Assembly (NCBI GenBank): GCA_977006965.1
Contig: OZ345362.1
Location: 930,001 to 994,000 of the forward strand
Reading direction: 5' to 3'
Source: Phymatolithon calcareum
Taxonomy: Eukaryota > Rhodophyta > Florideophyceae > Hapalidiales
DNA length: 64,000 nucleotides
Shown here: one piece after another, positions 11,017 to 23,105 of the stretch
How the letters are laid out: the number at the start of each line of letters is the position of its first letter
Position numbering within the stretch: position 1 is the first letter of the stretch
The notes under the pieces: model-generated
Databases searched by the model: none
What the model was told of the DNA's origin: nothing
Seen by the model: only the letters and a program-made list of their open reading frames with translations
Position numbers and translations under genes: made by a program

Positions 11017-11652
11017 ATTAGAGATACTGAGATGCCATTTTTGGAAAATAGTGACACCAGCGCTCTGTTTTTCAGATAAGTGACACTGACGTGTCATTTT
11101 TCAAAATAGTGACACCAATATGTCTAGATGCTTCAACAAATATTTCATATTACAGTAAGTTCCAATTACAGTTTTCTACAATAGAGAAACTTGAGACAGC
11201 GTGTGTGTGATTGTTATGCAGTATCTAATGGATAAGAGAAAGCGCTTGTCTCTGCATAGAGTTCTTGACTTTCTGTTGATACTGAATTTCACTCAGTGAT
11301 TAATAGCATTCTAATTTTGTTTCGTCTCGCAAATCTTCTCGTTTGCCACTTCATTAATTATATTGATTTTGCGAGACCAGGTGAGGCAACATTTTTTATT
11401 GCAATTATGGGGTGATTGCTGTGGCACTATAAGTGCAATCATGATTGCAACCAGTTTTGCCACGTTTCTAGCTGGATATATGGTACTATATTTGTGTTTT
11501 GCGTAATCGGTGTCTAATTGTGGACTTGTTAATGATAATTGTGGAGTCGATATTTCCCGCAATTAAATGTAATGGTAAGTTGCTGAAAAATTACCAGTAA
11601 CTAAATTAGTGCCTCTCCTACGTGCAGCTCCTCTGAATGACCTTGATGAGGA
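11017..11652. other. Noncoding, with scattered TTGCAAT motifs
   Basis: No gene is seen. ATTGCAATTATGG and GTGCAATCATGATTGCAACC near 11398-11455 resemble the subterminal motifs of hAT-2 elements, so this may be a relic nonautonomous copy without intact ends. Confidence 0.35.
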
Positions 11653-13036
11653 GTGAGAGCGCAAGAGGTTGCAAAGGTTTCACAGCACCAAACCGTCAAA
11701 ACGGCAAACAAGGTCATGGCGCAACGCCAGTTCGGAACTCCTAGCATCCAAAGGAATTATGGCATGGCCGCGGAGCAGTATTTACAGTCCCATACCGAAA
11801 GACCGCACGGCGGGCCGACTATCAATTCTTTACACGCCAGTCTCCGCACAGGCCGACGAGGCGGAAAAACTGGAGACAGTGGAAAGGTTCATTGGGGAAA
11901 GGAATGCGGAGCACCCGGCGGACATAGAAATATGGACGGATGGGAGCGTTGGAGCAATACCGGAAACAGCTTTGCAGAGCATAGCCGAAATCAAAAGAGT
12001 TTCTGTCCGATGGGACGAAGGATGGTACACGGCCAACATCAGGACTATTGACGCCGCTCAGCACAGAAGTCTCCCAACCGTCCGAGAGTTTGAATCTCAA
12101 CATCGGAAACAATCGGACATTATGCTGATATACGACGATGGGGACGAACACGCGTATCAGACGTCCCCCACTGACTCCCAGATGCGAGTCAACATCTGCG
12201 ACGAGGACGGCGACACTCTCGATATGTACAGAAGCATCCACAGTTAGGTAGGTGGCGCAGGTATCTTGATCTTACGCGGGGACAACGTACTGAAGGAAAT
12301 TGGCATGAGCACGGGAGCGATCGGCTCATCCTTCGATGCCGAAGTATTCGCGGCGGTCCGAGCTTTCGAAGCCGTACAACAACTGGAATTCGATGGAGGA
12401 CAACACATTCGGTGGTTCACCGACAGTAGGAGCTGTCTGGATGCACTGGCCGGACAGCCTCAGATGTATGGCGAAATGACAAGGAAGCTGTGGGAAGCCA
12501 TGGAGGCAATGATGGAGGGCAACGTCACCATCGAGGTGATTCGGGTTCCAAGCCACTGTGGGATACCTGAGAACGAGAAAGCCGACGAACTTGCTCGTCG
12601 AGGCATTACGGAATCAGATATCGTGACGCATCAAGGCGTACCGTTGACCATGGAAGCCGCGGGGTCCATAATTAAACCGCGCAATTCGATGAAACCAAGA
12701 AGTGTACAGTTTCTACCCCCAGAACTCCGGATTAGTCACAGACGTGCTGAAGTCATCCTAAATGAACTTTCCGCAGAATGCTGCTCGCTGGATGCAGCTT
12801 TTCACCGGAAGGACGATGACTCGGCGGAATACGGCCCCATGTGCAAGGCCTCTCCAAGTGGAACCAAAGAAACAGTTGATCACTTAATTCTTCGCTGTAG
12901 TGGGCGTGCTTTATCAAGACAGCAGACTATTAGTAGAGTAGGCCCTAAAACGGTAGAGGAATTATGTAGGGAGAAACCGCTTGAAGAACTCAAATTCGTG
13001 AACAATGAGGGGTTGCTTGACAACCTCATATGTTAA
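11653..13036 (+). pseudogene. Non-LTR retrotransposon C-terminus: RNase H with Tudor-like insert
   Basis: One frame runs from about 11669 to 13036 and is broken only by a TAG at 12245-12247. It opens with the sequence around the first RNase H aspartate (IEIWTDGSV, near 11935). Then comes a ~100-codon stretch with Tudor-like features (RWDEGWYTANI, later IYDDGDEHAY). The rest of RNase H follows: GGAGILIL, FTDSRSCLDAL (second Asp), and VPSHCGIPENEKADELARRG (catalytic His and last Asp). A Cys/His tail (KETVDHLILRCSGR) ends it. The reverse transcriptase is missing, so the copy is 5'-truncated. It is the same family as 1106-1790. Confidence 0.75.
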
Positions 13037-15865
13037 CTCTGGCTAACGTCTTCAGCTGTAAAGAAAGAAAGAGATAGAAAGGTTTCACAGGGGTACTACC
13101 AGATAAACGAATGGGGCTAAGAGTCCGGTACTCGATTCGCGCAGTGAGGGGCTTTAAATTGTGGGAATGCTCTGGTTGACTTGGAGGCTGTCTTGGAATC
13201 CAGCTCTAGCACCGCGGAGGCATCGTGTGAAGGGGATACAGTGGCTGCGCTTTATCCAAATTATTTTGCGAAAGGAAGCTATGGGTTGGCTGAGAGACCG
13301 CAGACCGCGACGAATGAAGATTTTTCTCATATAAGTGAGAAAGGGATAAGGAGTACATGATGTGAGAATGCCGGCCAGGCCGACAACGATTTAAATTGAA
13401 ATTCCAATTAATTGCAATTAATTGCAATTCGGTAATAATTGGAGCCTATTCACAAGTTGCAATTTTGATTGATTGCAATAGAAATTTCTATGTAATAAGG
13501 AGATTGCGTTCACGACTCGAAAGCACTTTCAAGTCATCAGAGATGCTTCTCATAGCTTGAGATAATTATAATAATACTTGGGAATGCTGATGAAGCTGCA
13601 ATTTGAATTGCCTCTACGAGTTCAATAAAAATGAAATTGATAAATTGGTATTTTCTCCGCAATTAGTACAAATTTAATTGGTTCTAGACCTGCTTCTGAC
13701 TCCGGAATTGACAGGACTTGGACTGGTAGGCGGAAAACAGCCCTCTGAAAACGTATAGATGCCAAATAATTCTAGAAAAGGGATACCAAACACTGCAATT
13801 GTATTGTTAAACTAATCTTCTAGTTTCACTTCGTCGCTGAACCTTGATAAGAAAATTGAGCTTAGGCCAGTAGACATTCGTAAAGCATCAAAGGTCCCAG
13901 ACAGCCATCCCGAATATTCTCAACACCGCGGAGATATCCAAGCAGATTGTTATGGTTATTATTTGCAAAGAAGTCGAGGGCAAATCTAGAGAGGTCCTTT
14001 AGACGAAGTGGGCTTCCGCGCGTTTCGGCATCGACCGGAGGCGCTGAATCATTGTCCCGCAGGTGTGATCGGACTGCAAAAGATGGAGGACGTTAACTGA
14101 ACAGTAGTGTGCGAACTTGTGCAAGGTGCAGTCATCGTGCACAGAAAAAGTGCACGTGGCTCGCATTGCAGTGTGCACTACGTAGGCTTTGTCAATTATT
14201 TCGTACATAAATTTTCATTGAATGTAACCCTCAGAACTCCGTTGTCTCTGGTTGGGAACTGTAATAAAAATTGCTTTTTCTGTGGTATAACGACCACTTG
14301 TCGAAGAAAAGCTCCAACTACGACGGCTCGCGTGTTCTTCGAAAACATAATAGGTTTGAAAGAGGATCCTGGGCGCCTGGACGAAGAAACAATGACAAAA
14401 AGACAAACTGTATGCCGTTAAATATAGAAAAAAACCATCATTTTCGTTATTCCAGTAGCAACAATGCCTTATCATTCTGGCATGATACCGAAATAAACTT
14501 AAAGTGGTACGGGGCGACTACTACTGTAGACCGGCCGAATCGTCCTGTTAAACATGTGACACGGTTTCCCTCATGCCTCATGATGTGACTGAGGAAAAAC
14601 CCTGCGCCATGAAAAAAAAGTACCGAAGAATATGCTATTTATATGGAAAACGATATTAAATATCTCTTTACATGTAAATACCGAAAGCAGTTTTCAAGTC
14701 GCTGACCTTTGTTGAGGACGTCGTATCAAACTGCATAACCGTACTGACTTCCATTACACTATTCTGTATTGTATTAAGTTCGGAAATACTGTAGCTCGAA
14801 ACAGACAAATTTTGGAACAAGGCCACCGAGGTCACCGATCCTTGTCGTCGAACCCCTCAGTCTTGCTCGCCAAGTACAATAGTTGCCTACTTACATTACC
14901 GACCCGTCGCAACTCTACCTATCATAGGGAGAGTTCGAACGCGGTCGACTTTCGATTCGCCACCGCGCCACTACGAAGCTCTACGTATCTACTTTCCCGT
15001 CAGAAACGAAAAACCTGACAGTTGAAATTTTGTGTTCGCTAACGTCTTTGAGACATCATGATGGTGAATCAATGTCAGCCCGGACGACTAAATGGGGCAA
15101 AAAATTTCAATTCAAGACGCCCGGAGGTTTTAAAATTTACTAGTACTGTATGAGAACGCGTTCTCAGACAATGTTTTTCATACTTTTATTACAGTTCATT
15201 TTATGGAAGCATTATCGGTATGGACTATATTTACATCATCATCATTACGACATCATAACAACTATGATGTCGTCACAAACGTCACGATCGGAACGGCAAG
15301 CCAGATAATCTGGCTTCCCATGATGGCAAAGGAATCCTGAAGCCTCCACTTGCACGTGTTCTTCTACAGTATCTAGTTTAGCTACATCATCTTCCTTGCA
15401 CTGCAAGCACTTTTCGAAGCTTTAAGAACGGCTAGACGCAATATAGAGCCAGCATCGATTTCCATGTACCAAGCGTGAACTGTCTCGCTGCAGGCTCTTT
15501 TGTGTTGCCTTGATGATGCGCTTCGCAGAACTTTGGCTGAAAAAACTGCTAGATGAGCTCGTCGGTCGATCGGCACAGGACGTCAAAATCCAAGCGTCAG
15601 ATCAATCAATGGCCAATCACACATCCTCTTGTGACTGATCATCATCAAGTTTTTGGTTCTTCAAGATTGCGGTTGATCGATCAACCGCGATCTTCAAGAA
15701 TTTATTCGAGCGAGTCGTTTGACTAAAGTCACAGCCAATCATTGGCGATGCACAATGCTTTGCTCGGTGCACAGCAATCTAAGACAACGGTTCATAAACT
15801 ATGGTAAGATCCTTTTTTTTCAAAAAAATGAGCCGGCTGCATGAGTCTGCCTACAGTCGTAGAAA
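13037..15865. other. Gene-poor stretch
   Basis: No supported gene. From about 13376 to 13692 the sequence is rich in ATTGCAATT motifs and has weakly inverted ends (CAGGCCGACAACG and CAGGTCTAGAACC on opposite strands), so it may be a decayed hAT-2 derivative; flanking duplications are absent. The remainder holds only short open frames. Confidence 0.35.
15657..15700. repeat. 44-bp palindrome without loop
   Basis: Two 22-base arms meet at TTGATCGATCAA with two mismatches and no spacer. It could extrude as a cruciform. No gene is adjacent, so a regulatory role is not supported. Confidence 0.7.
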
Positions 15866-17065
15866 ACAGTGAACCTTAATTGTCCACCAAATGCCAGCGC
15901 CGTGCGGACCTCCCGGGCCTGGCCGGTCCCACCCAGAGGTCCGGTTGGCGGTATGACACGTGGAAACCACAATACGCCGCTGCCCCACACCGCTCTATCT
16001 CACGCCGCTGGCGATGATGCCGCGACGCCGCCCTCGCCGCACTGTACTGCATCGTACGCTTGCCCGCTGCTGTGCCCCACGCCGCCGGCGATGTATACTT
16101 CGACGCCGCTTTCGCCGAACTACTTCGTCCGCCTGACCGCCGCGCCGTGCCCCCCCGCCCCGCTGGAAATGCATGCCAAGTACAACGTTTAACCCCGCTT
16201 GTGGCTGATCTCCAACGTATTACAGTCGAACCCGCCTGTTGACGAGCTGAGAGCAAATAGCGCCACCCCGTCGTCGCAGAAATCGTGGCGTTTCCGGAGT
16301 CGCAAGGACAGACCGCGGCGTTTGTGGATGGTGGCTACAAAATATTGGAGCGATCCGTCTGCCGATTATCGCGCTTTATTGTGCTCTGCATGCAGCTCTC
16401 ATTCTACGCTCTTGCTAAATTAATCAAAGTAAACTATAATATTTCGACTTCCCCTTCTCCCCAGAAATTCCTTGTGTAACGCTGAAGTGGAGGAAATGGA
16501 AAAGTTTGAGTCAACATTTATTATTATTTTGTGGAAGTCGAAGGACGCGAGCTACGTCGGACAAATCAGCAAAATGAGAAGGGCAGTCAGAAAAAGTCCT
16601 GCTGATTCTAGAAGCACGTTGTTGAGGCCACGAAGGCGCGCACATTGAAATGAGGGTTCAAATCATTTCACAAACCACTGGATCGTGAGCGCGGTTATGG
16701 CACAACGATGCGGGCCAGGGGGGCAAATGCCTCCACGAGCGAGGAGAAGGACGCAAAAAGCTGCCTGCGGCAAACAACAGCGACGGAGCGGCGCAAATTA
16801 CTCTCGGCGCGGCGGTGGGCGGGATTGTTTGTGGCGGCAGCGGGCACTGCACGGCGACTGTGGGAAAGAGCACGACGGTGGGCATCTGCGACGGTAGGCG
16901 GAGTTGGCGAAGGTTTTGCTCCAGCATGCTAGTCTGAGTGCTGCTAGCAGCTAGCAATACACAGTCAGAGTATTGGTTTACATGTATCAGACGTTGAAGA
17001 GGACCTATTGGTGGGACCGGCCACGCCCGGGTGGTCCGCACGGCGCTACAATTAAGGTTCACTGT
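15866..17065. mobile_element. 1.2-kb element with long terminal inverted repeats
   Basis: The left end (15866-15943) and right end (17001-17065) are inverted copies beginning ACAGTGAACCTTAATTGT and continuing through a GC-rich block (GCGCCGTGCGGACC). The left arm has a 12-base insertion. Between them the sequence is GC-rich with short open frames on both strands that show no transposase motif. No convincing target duplication was found. It is best read as a nonautonomous DNA transposon of unknown superfamily. Confidence 0.6.
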
Positions 17066-18064
17066 GGAAAACGGAATGCGGCCAATTGTGGATTAATAGG
17101 GAAGCTGCGCCAAGTATGATACAAATTTATGGAATTTTTGAACGCAACGGGAAGTGCACAAGTCCCGTGTGAACGGTCCATTCTATGGCCCAAGTAACTC
17201 TGCTGTGACGGAAAGCCTGACACGGCCCTCACCCTTGGAATTGAAAGGCAAACCTTTACTGTACCGACAGATTCCATCCCATTACATCTCCACAAACTAA
17301 CTGGGAAATTCCCAGCTAGTTTGAATGGTGGGGGTGGTAGGAAGACTTCTCCTACTGTAGAAGTGCAAGTAGAGATGGTCCTAACGAGCAGGTATGATAC
17401 ACGCAGCTAGAAACCCTCTAGAAAATGGAAGGTTTCCAACTTACTTATTCAAGGGGGCACCGGGCACCTCAATAAAAATGAACAATTATACTGTAGAAGT
17501 GGAATGTTGTTCGTTTGCCAGAAAAATGATGGAGTAGTGGTGTATTGATAGGGCATCGCCCAGGCTGACGGTGAAGGTTACTGTGCACACAGTACAGTAC
17601 TGTATTGTATTGCTTTACGGAGATAATTATTGAAGACACGAACGAGATGGTATCGTTATAGTACGTAAATTTACAGTATTGTGCTGTCGTCGTGCGACTT
17701 GATCTAGCGAGGCGCATTGATAAGAAGACAAAAGGCTGCATTGGATATCATATATCCAACGATATTTCAGACGCCAAATCGACAGTAGAGACCTTATTCG
17801 ATATGTCAAGCGCGAATTCGATACTGTATCTTCAACATTTACGAGTTCGAGCTGAAGCCACACGCCAAAGGGAATCATTTATGAAAGAAAATTTCGATTT
17901 CGACTAGCAAAATTCTCCTAGGTGGAAAAGTCGTGAGATGGAGGTAATGTGGTGAGTCGTGGATGCAAAAGAAAAGCTATGCCGTCAACCAGGTGCGAAT
18001 CTCTTAATTGCTCAATGTGAATTTAATCAGTGGGTAGCGATGAAAGTACACAAGCGATACTAGA
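17066..18064. other. No feature seen
   Basis: Short inverted motifs (GGGAAATTCCC near 17305) and short open frames only. Confidence 0.4.
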
Positions 18065-18467
18065 TTAGGCTTCAAGTTTGACAGTAGAATCTCCTCGGCA
18101 GAAATTGGGGCTGATCCCCGCATGAGCAGTTTCAGATTCTGGCACTTTAGCGCGTTTGAAGACAGGGTCAGATGGTGAAGCAAGTCGCGTTGACGTGAAC
18201 GATGCACATACCGACGTCCCAGACGAAGTCGACGAATCTGCTCGCGATCACATAGGCATTGATTTCGGTAAATTGCCCCTTCTTGTAGAACGACTTGCCG
18301 TTGTCATGTGAACGCGGAGAAAGGGGGTTGCCAGAAAGCAAGATGTTTTCACGAAAGGTGGGACAGGAAACTGCGTTGTTGGTAGCGGTTTCCTTCTCAA
18401 GATGACCAACTGGAGATATCACCATGAGCGAAATAATGGCGACAAAAGTAATACGTGCGGACGCCAT
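18065..18467 (-). CDS. Candidate spliced gene for a small secreted protein
   Basis: The ATG at 18467 opens a frame with a hydrophobic signal-peptide-like start (MASARITFVAIISLMVISPVG). A 67-nt intron is proposed at 18145-18211: donor GTATGT, a CTGAC branch-like site, acceptor AAAG. Joining 18467-18212 to 18144-18065 gives 111 residues, in frame to TAA, with a single cysteine in the mature part of each exon, which might pair. Without splicing the frame stops at 18168. A TATA-like ATATAAG lies at 18504-18510. The protein resembles nothing I recognise. The splice model rests only on consensus signals and frame, so it is tentative. Confidence 0.35.
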
Positions 18468-18510
18468 TCTTTGCCTCACGTCTAGATTTGTTGATATCGA
18501 CGTCTTATAT

Positions 18511-20011
18511 GGCGACGGAAAGTTGCGGGCTAGGAAACTAGATGGGCCAGTATGAGAGATGTCGTTCTATTCATAGCCCTGAGCGAATTCCTATAGTACC
18601 GGATTCCACAATATCGTCTCAGAGGGAATAGGGAATAGAGGCTCCACGGGGTACGTTATGGACGTCGACCTACTCATAACCCTTAGCGAATATTTTCAAT
18701 CCCGCTAGTACCAGATTCCACAATAGCGTCTCTCGGGCCCTGTCGTTGACACGCGGTGAGTTTTGTGGCTTATCAATCATCTAACCAATAATCGTTGAGA
18801 TGCTCTAAGCTGCTGTGCAGGACCAACAGTCGTCAGCAGTCCTAAACGAGCTTGCTGTGCAATCGAAGTTGGCCGACCCGTATCGAAACTACAATCATCA
18901 AACCTGGGGGAAGGGTGCCCTAGGCAGCCCTTCAGAGCATTAGCAATGGCTTGTAAGTTAGTCCCCTCACCACCTTCCTCTCACGCCGAGGGGATGTGCG
19001 TGCAGACGGTGTGTACTATTTATTATTAGAATTAATTCTGTTATTATTGTGCGCGTACGAGAGTATTGTTCCGCCCATCTCCATATCGTGGTCTGGAGTT
19101 TAAGCACAGAGAAGCTCAAAATTTTATCGAAATACAGTCACCGGTAACTGGCACTGATCCGTAGTACCGTATAATACAGTGCCAACGTTGCCTGACGGAC
19201 CGAAAAACTTTGGACAATCTATTCCGAGCTAAAAGGGTTCCGGGCGCTATAGTGTCTACACTAGAATCCTCGAATTAAGCTTCGTACGAACATCATGTTC
19301 ACAAACATCTCCTCTGAAATACCAACAGGCCAAAATTGGAACAGTGTGCAAAAATATCGTTCCAGATGTCACGCACTGTAGAACACTCGTCATTTCCACC
19401 AAAGTCCCGACCGAAAGGCTCATATCCTGCCGAATGCAACTGATATCTATGCAGGCAGAATTTTCGCTCAAGGCTCGCACGCTACGCTACTCCAGCATGC
19501 TTTTCGTGAGACTTTCCAGAGTTTCTCGCAGATACATGACACGATAATCTTTAGCGATCAGTGCTGTTGGACAGCGTTTTCGTGCAACTGCATCTCAGAA
19601 CCTCCACGTAATAATCGCTTGGTTATTATAGTGTACCGTGCTCACCTATAAAAGAAAAAAATAGTTTTCACCACTACAGTATCCTGCGCTAAATATAAAG
19701 TCTGACGAGAAGAGTAATCTCCCGTTCAAATTATCTACAGCCTATTCTCTCTATATGTACACAGCAACGGTCTGCAGTTTCCACAACTTGAGGGGATACT
19801 TGATACTTTAATTTAAGACCCTCGGTCGTGAAATACAAGGTTATTATTTGATAAATACGGCGGCTCGTTGAAGTAAATTAATCAGCGCAAGAGCTTGAGC
19901 TGTCGAATCGATTGGCGGCAGAGCAAGCGACCAGCATTTTGGGCATATTTTTGAAATTTCGAAAGGAGCTCCCGTGCAAAAGCTAAGACCTATAAAAACT
20001 ATTGCAGTATA
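18511..20011. other. No feature seen
   Basis: About 1.5 kb with only short open frames. A near repeat of CTAGTACCAGATTCCACAATA occurs, in two parts, around 18593-18615 and 18703-18725. Confidence 0.35.
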
Positions 20012-20308
20012 CTAGACATGAACACCCCGAACGGACCTCTAGAGGGGGAGGGCATGCCCTCTTTTCCGCGCTGGGACTTCGGGGAGGGCCTGAGAGGGCC
20101 TCCAGAAAACAGGACAACGGAGCGCCTGTTCGGGCTCAAATAGAAAAACGTATGATAAAATGCACATGTGGCACACAGCACACGTGTACAGTTTATCATA
20201 GCCCCTCGCAAGGGGTCCAAGAAAATGCGAGAGGGGGCCTCTCCAGGAAAAAGAGGCCCTCAGAGGGCTCTGTTCGGGGAGGGGCCCGATCGGGGTGTTC
20301 ATGTCTAG
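20012..20308. mobile_element. MITE-like foldback element
   Basis: Perfect 19-base terminal inverted repeats (CTAGACATGAACACCCCGA at 20012-20030, its complement at 20290-20308) enclose 259 bases. The interior is itself partly self-complementary (GGGCCT-rich blocks on both sides). No protein is encoded and no target duplication is clear. Confidence 0.65.
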
Positions 20309-20370
20309 AGTAGACACTGTTTTTCTACTTACAGAGACGAATACGAACGTAATCGAAAGCGTTTTTGATG

Positions 20371-22889
20371 TTTTTTTTGCAACTGTTTAGTTGTTTATTT
20401 GAAAGCCCTCATTAACACTCCTAGACTGTACGGGAGCAGCTTTTCGTAAATTGTTCATTCTAGTATATCGCCTGGTCCCTAATACAGGGACTCTTCGTTT
20501 TCCATATTGTCAATTATGGTGACGCTGTAGAGTAGTGTGGAGTCTAATGCCTTTTCCGTTCTTAACATTTCTCCGGAGTCCAGTTCATACTTTTTTAGGT
20601 TCATACGTATGGTCTCCAGGTGGCGCACTGCTGTCGTTCCGAATGTGCTCGATATTAGCGTCGTGCTCACTTGAGGGAACCTTCTGCTTGCGTATTTTAT
20701 GGCCAGCTGTCGATGTCTCGCCCTGGTAAACCTGAGCATGGCCGGGATTTCATTCGGTTTGTCGTACGGTATTTTCCTCTTTCTTCTTGCTTCGAGCCTC
20801 GTGTCCTCTTTTGCGAACAGTATTCGTCGGAGTTGGCCTGTAGATTTCCCTTCCTGCATATGCTTGAAGGGGGCCGCGAACTGTTCTTGTTGCAGCATTG
20901 AGGCAATATCGCGACTTGCCCACTGTAGTTCTTTGAAGGTTCGCTCTTCCCTTGGCTTGGATAGGATAGTCGACTTCCTTGACTTTCCTCGTAGCAGCAT
21001 CCTCAGCGCTGATATTTCTCTCCTGTGTTCTGGTGGTTGGATCCTGTACAGAAGCCGGAGCCACTCGATCCTTCCACTTGCCGTACCACCGAATACTTGG
21101 AAGAAGAAGGTTCTTTCTACTTCTTTGATAGCTTCTTGTACTTCTGAATTCCACGGTGTGAGATGGATAGCGTATTCCCACCTTGGTTGGATCAACGACC
21201 TGTCGATACGTATGGCTTTCAGAGTGTTTATCCCCCGAATGAATACCCTACGTGGTTTCAGTTGGTGTACCGCTGCTTTGGCGTTTTTATACGCCTGATT
21301 GTGATTGTGACCGTAATTACGGGTGGTCCTAGACATATCCCGAGGTATGAAACTTCAGGTACCTGCGAAAGGGTCTGGTGCGCTAGACTGAATGTGTGGT
21401 TCTCTGTCTCGATCAACTCCAGCACCTCGCTCTTACCTTTTTTGGTGTTCCACGTCATTCCTCTCTCTTCGGCCCATTTCGTTGAAATATCGAGCAGGTG
21501 CTGCAGCGCGTGCGAGGTTTTCGCCAGCAGGATCACATCGTCTGCAAATAGAACTGCAGATATGTCTGCTACATCGCTCGGAAAAGCGCTTATGCGCTCC
21601 GCGAACTCGTCCATAAATATGTTATACAGACTTGGGCTGAACGGTGACCCTTGGGGGACGCCTCTGTCTACTATGAACCAATTCTTGCTGCTGTCTCCCG
21701 CCGTCAGGATCCAGGAGGACAATAGGAATGCTTCACACATGTCGCTGATGGCCTTAGGTAAGACCAGTCTCATCCGTTCCTGGAGCAGTTTCCTAGGTAC
21801 AGTGTCATATGCGGCTTTGAGGTCGAGGACTTTGATGAACCTATGCCCTTTCCGCTGAAGCTCCGTTGCTCGAAGTATGGCTGTTTCCGTACCCTTGCCT
21901 TTCTGGAATCCGAGTTGATACTCATGGTTTGAGTATTGTCTTCTAAGTATGGTATTGAGAGCTGACTGTACAGCTTTCCTTGTCTGACTCAAGAGAGATA
22001 TTGGCCTGTAGTTACCGGGATTTTCCGTATTCCCTTTCTCATGGATTACTACGAGCATTGACCTTCGCCACAACAATGGGATGTCACCGACTCTGCCGCA
22101 AGCTGACCACAATTCGAATATGATCTCTGAGTTGAGGTCCACGTTTGTCTTGAGCATCTCTGGTTTCACGTCATCGAGACCTGCCGTTTTCTTTACAGTT
22201 GCGTTTGCTAGGGCTTCCCTGATCTCTTCCTTCATCTCCTGCGGGCACGCGAAAAAAGGTATTTCTTGCCTCCAATTGTTCTTGTCAGTGCAAGTCGTGG
22301 AGACGTGAGCCGTGAAGAGCATGTGGTCCAGCGGTTTCCCCGACGTCTTTTTACGCGCTGTCCTCCGCGACCTCATTCGTTTCATTTTAGACAATTGTGA
22401 GATTGCGGTTGCCGAATCTTTTTGTTCAAGTTCGGAGATGAGCTCTTGATATAACGACCGTTTCCTCTTATTCACAAGCCTTCTAATTCGTCTCTTGCAT
22501 TTCTTATATATTTCCCACCTCTCGGGCTCTTGTGTCCTTAGGGCTTTCTTGTACAACTTTTTCCTCTTCGCCGTTAAGTGATCCAAGTTTGAGTTCCAAA
22601 AGGGTTTGAACGTGGGAGGCCTTTTGTAATCAACTCTCCACGGTTCTGTCCATATATCAGCTCTCTCGTTATATATCTTGTTTAGTCCTCTTGAGTTTTC
22701 GCAGCTCTTTAACTTCGCCAGTTTTTCCGGGAGCTTCTTCCGGTACTCTTCTTCGACTGTTTTCTGGAATTCAGCATTTTTCCAGTTCTTCACCGAGACC
22801 ATCCTTCGCTGTGGAGAAGCAAGTATTTCCTCTGAGTTTCGGATACACGTTATGATTGGTTCGTGTTGCGTGCTACCAGTCCAGAAACC
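20371..22889 (-). mobile_element. LINE-B insertion with 12-bp target duplication
   Basis: The minus-strand element is bounded by GCGTTTTTGATG at 20359-20370 and again at 22890-22901. Its 3' end, next to the left copy, is an eight-base A tail (TTTTTTTT on the plus strand at 20371-20378). This is the signature of target-primed reverse transcription. The element is 5'-truncated: it has no endonuclease domain and begins upstream of the reverse transcriptase. Confidence 0.9.
20479..22802 (-). pseudogene. LINE-B ORF2, reverse transcriptase and C-terminal part
   Basis: The first frame (22802 down to about 21258) carries the reverse transcriptase blocks: NYRPISLLSQ, YQLGFQKGKGTETAI, VLDLKAAYDTVP, DRGVPQGSPFSPSLYNIFMDE and AVLFADDVILLAK, with the two catalytic aspartates. 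It ends after YLGICLGPP. A second frame (about 21336 to 20479) resumes at the expected place and continues IQPRWEYAIHLTPW, then VFGGTASGRIEWLRLLYRI and RKIPYDK. One frameshift between the two frames inactivates the copy. Its nearest relative here is the insertion at 43325-44723. Confidence 0.85.
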
Positions 22890-22901
22890 GCGTTTTTGAT
22901 G

Positions 22902-23097
22902 TGCTCTATATGAATAACAACTCTCTCGAATCGATGCCCACCTGCCATATCGAGAATGTGCTAAGTGATGAACGCCGTCTGCGGCAAGTAAAACAAATGG
23001 TTTACACCAGTGAACAAAATGATCGGTTCCACCTTATTCGATGAAGCAGATAAGTCCTAAGTGAAGAGTGAATTGTTAAGTTTGCTACGCGAGCTGT
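22902..23097. other. Short intervening DNA between two insertions
   Basis: Host sequence between the LINE-B target duplication and the hAT-2 target duplication; no feature seen. Confidence 0.4.
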
Positions 23098-23105
23098 GCT
23101 CCGGC

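Noticed and set aside
13376-13692. Possible nonautonomous hAT-2 element
   Set aside because: TTGCAAT-like motifs and weak inverted ends are present, but the flanking 8-mers (ATGCCGGC and CTTCTGAC) do not match, so the boundaries are unsupported.
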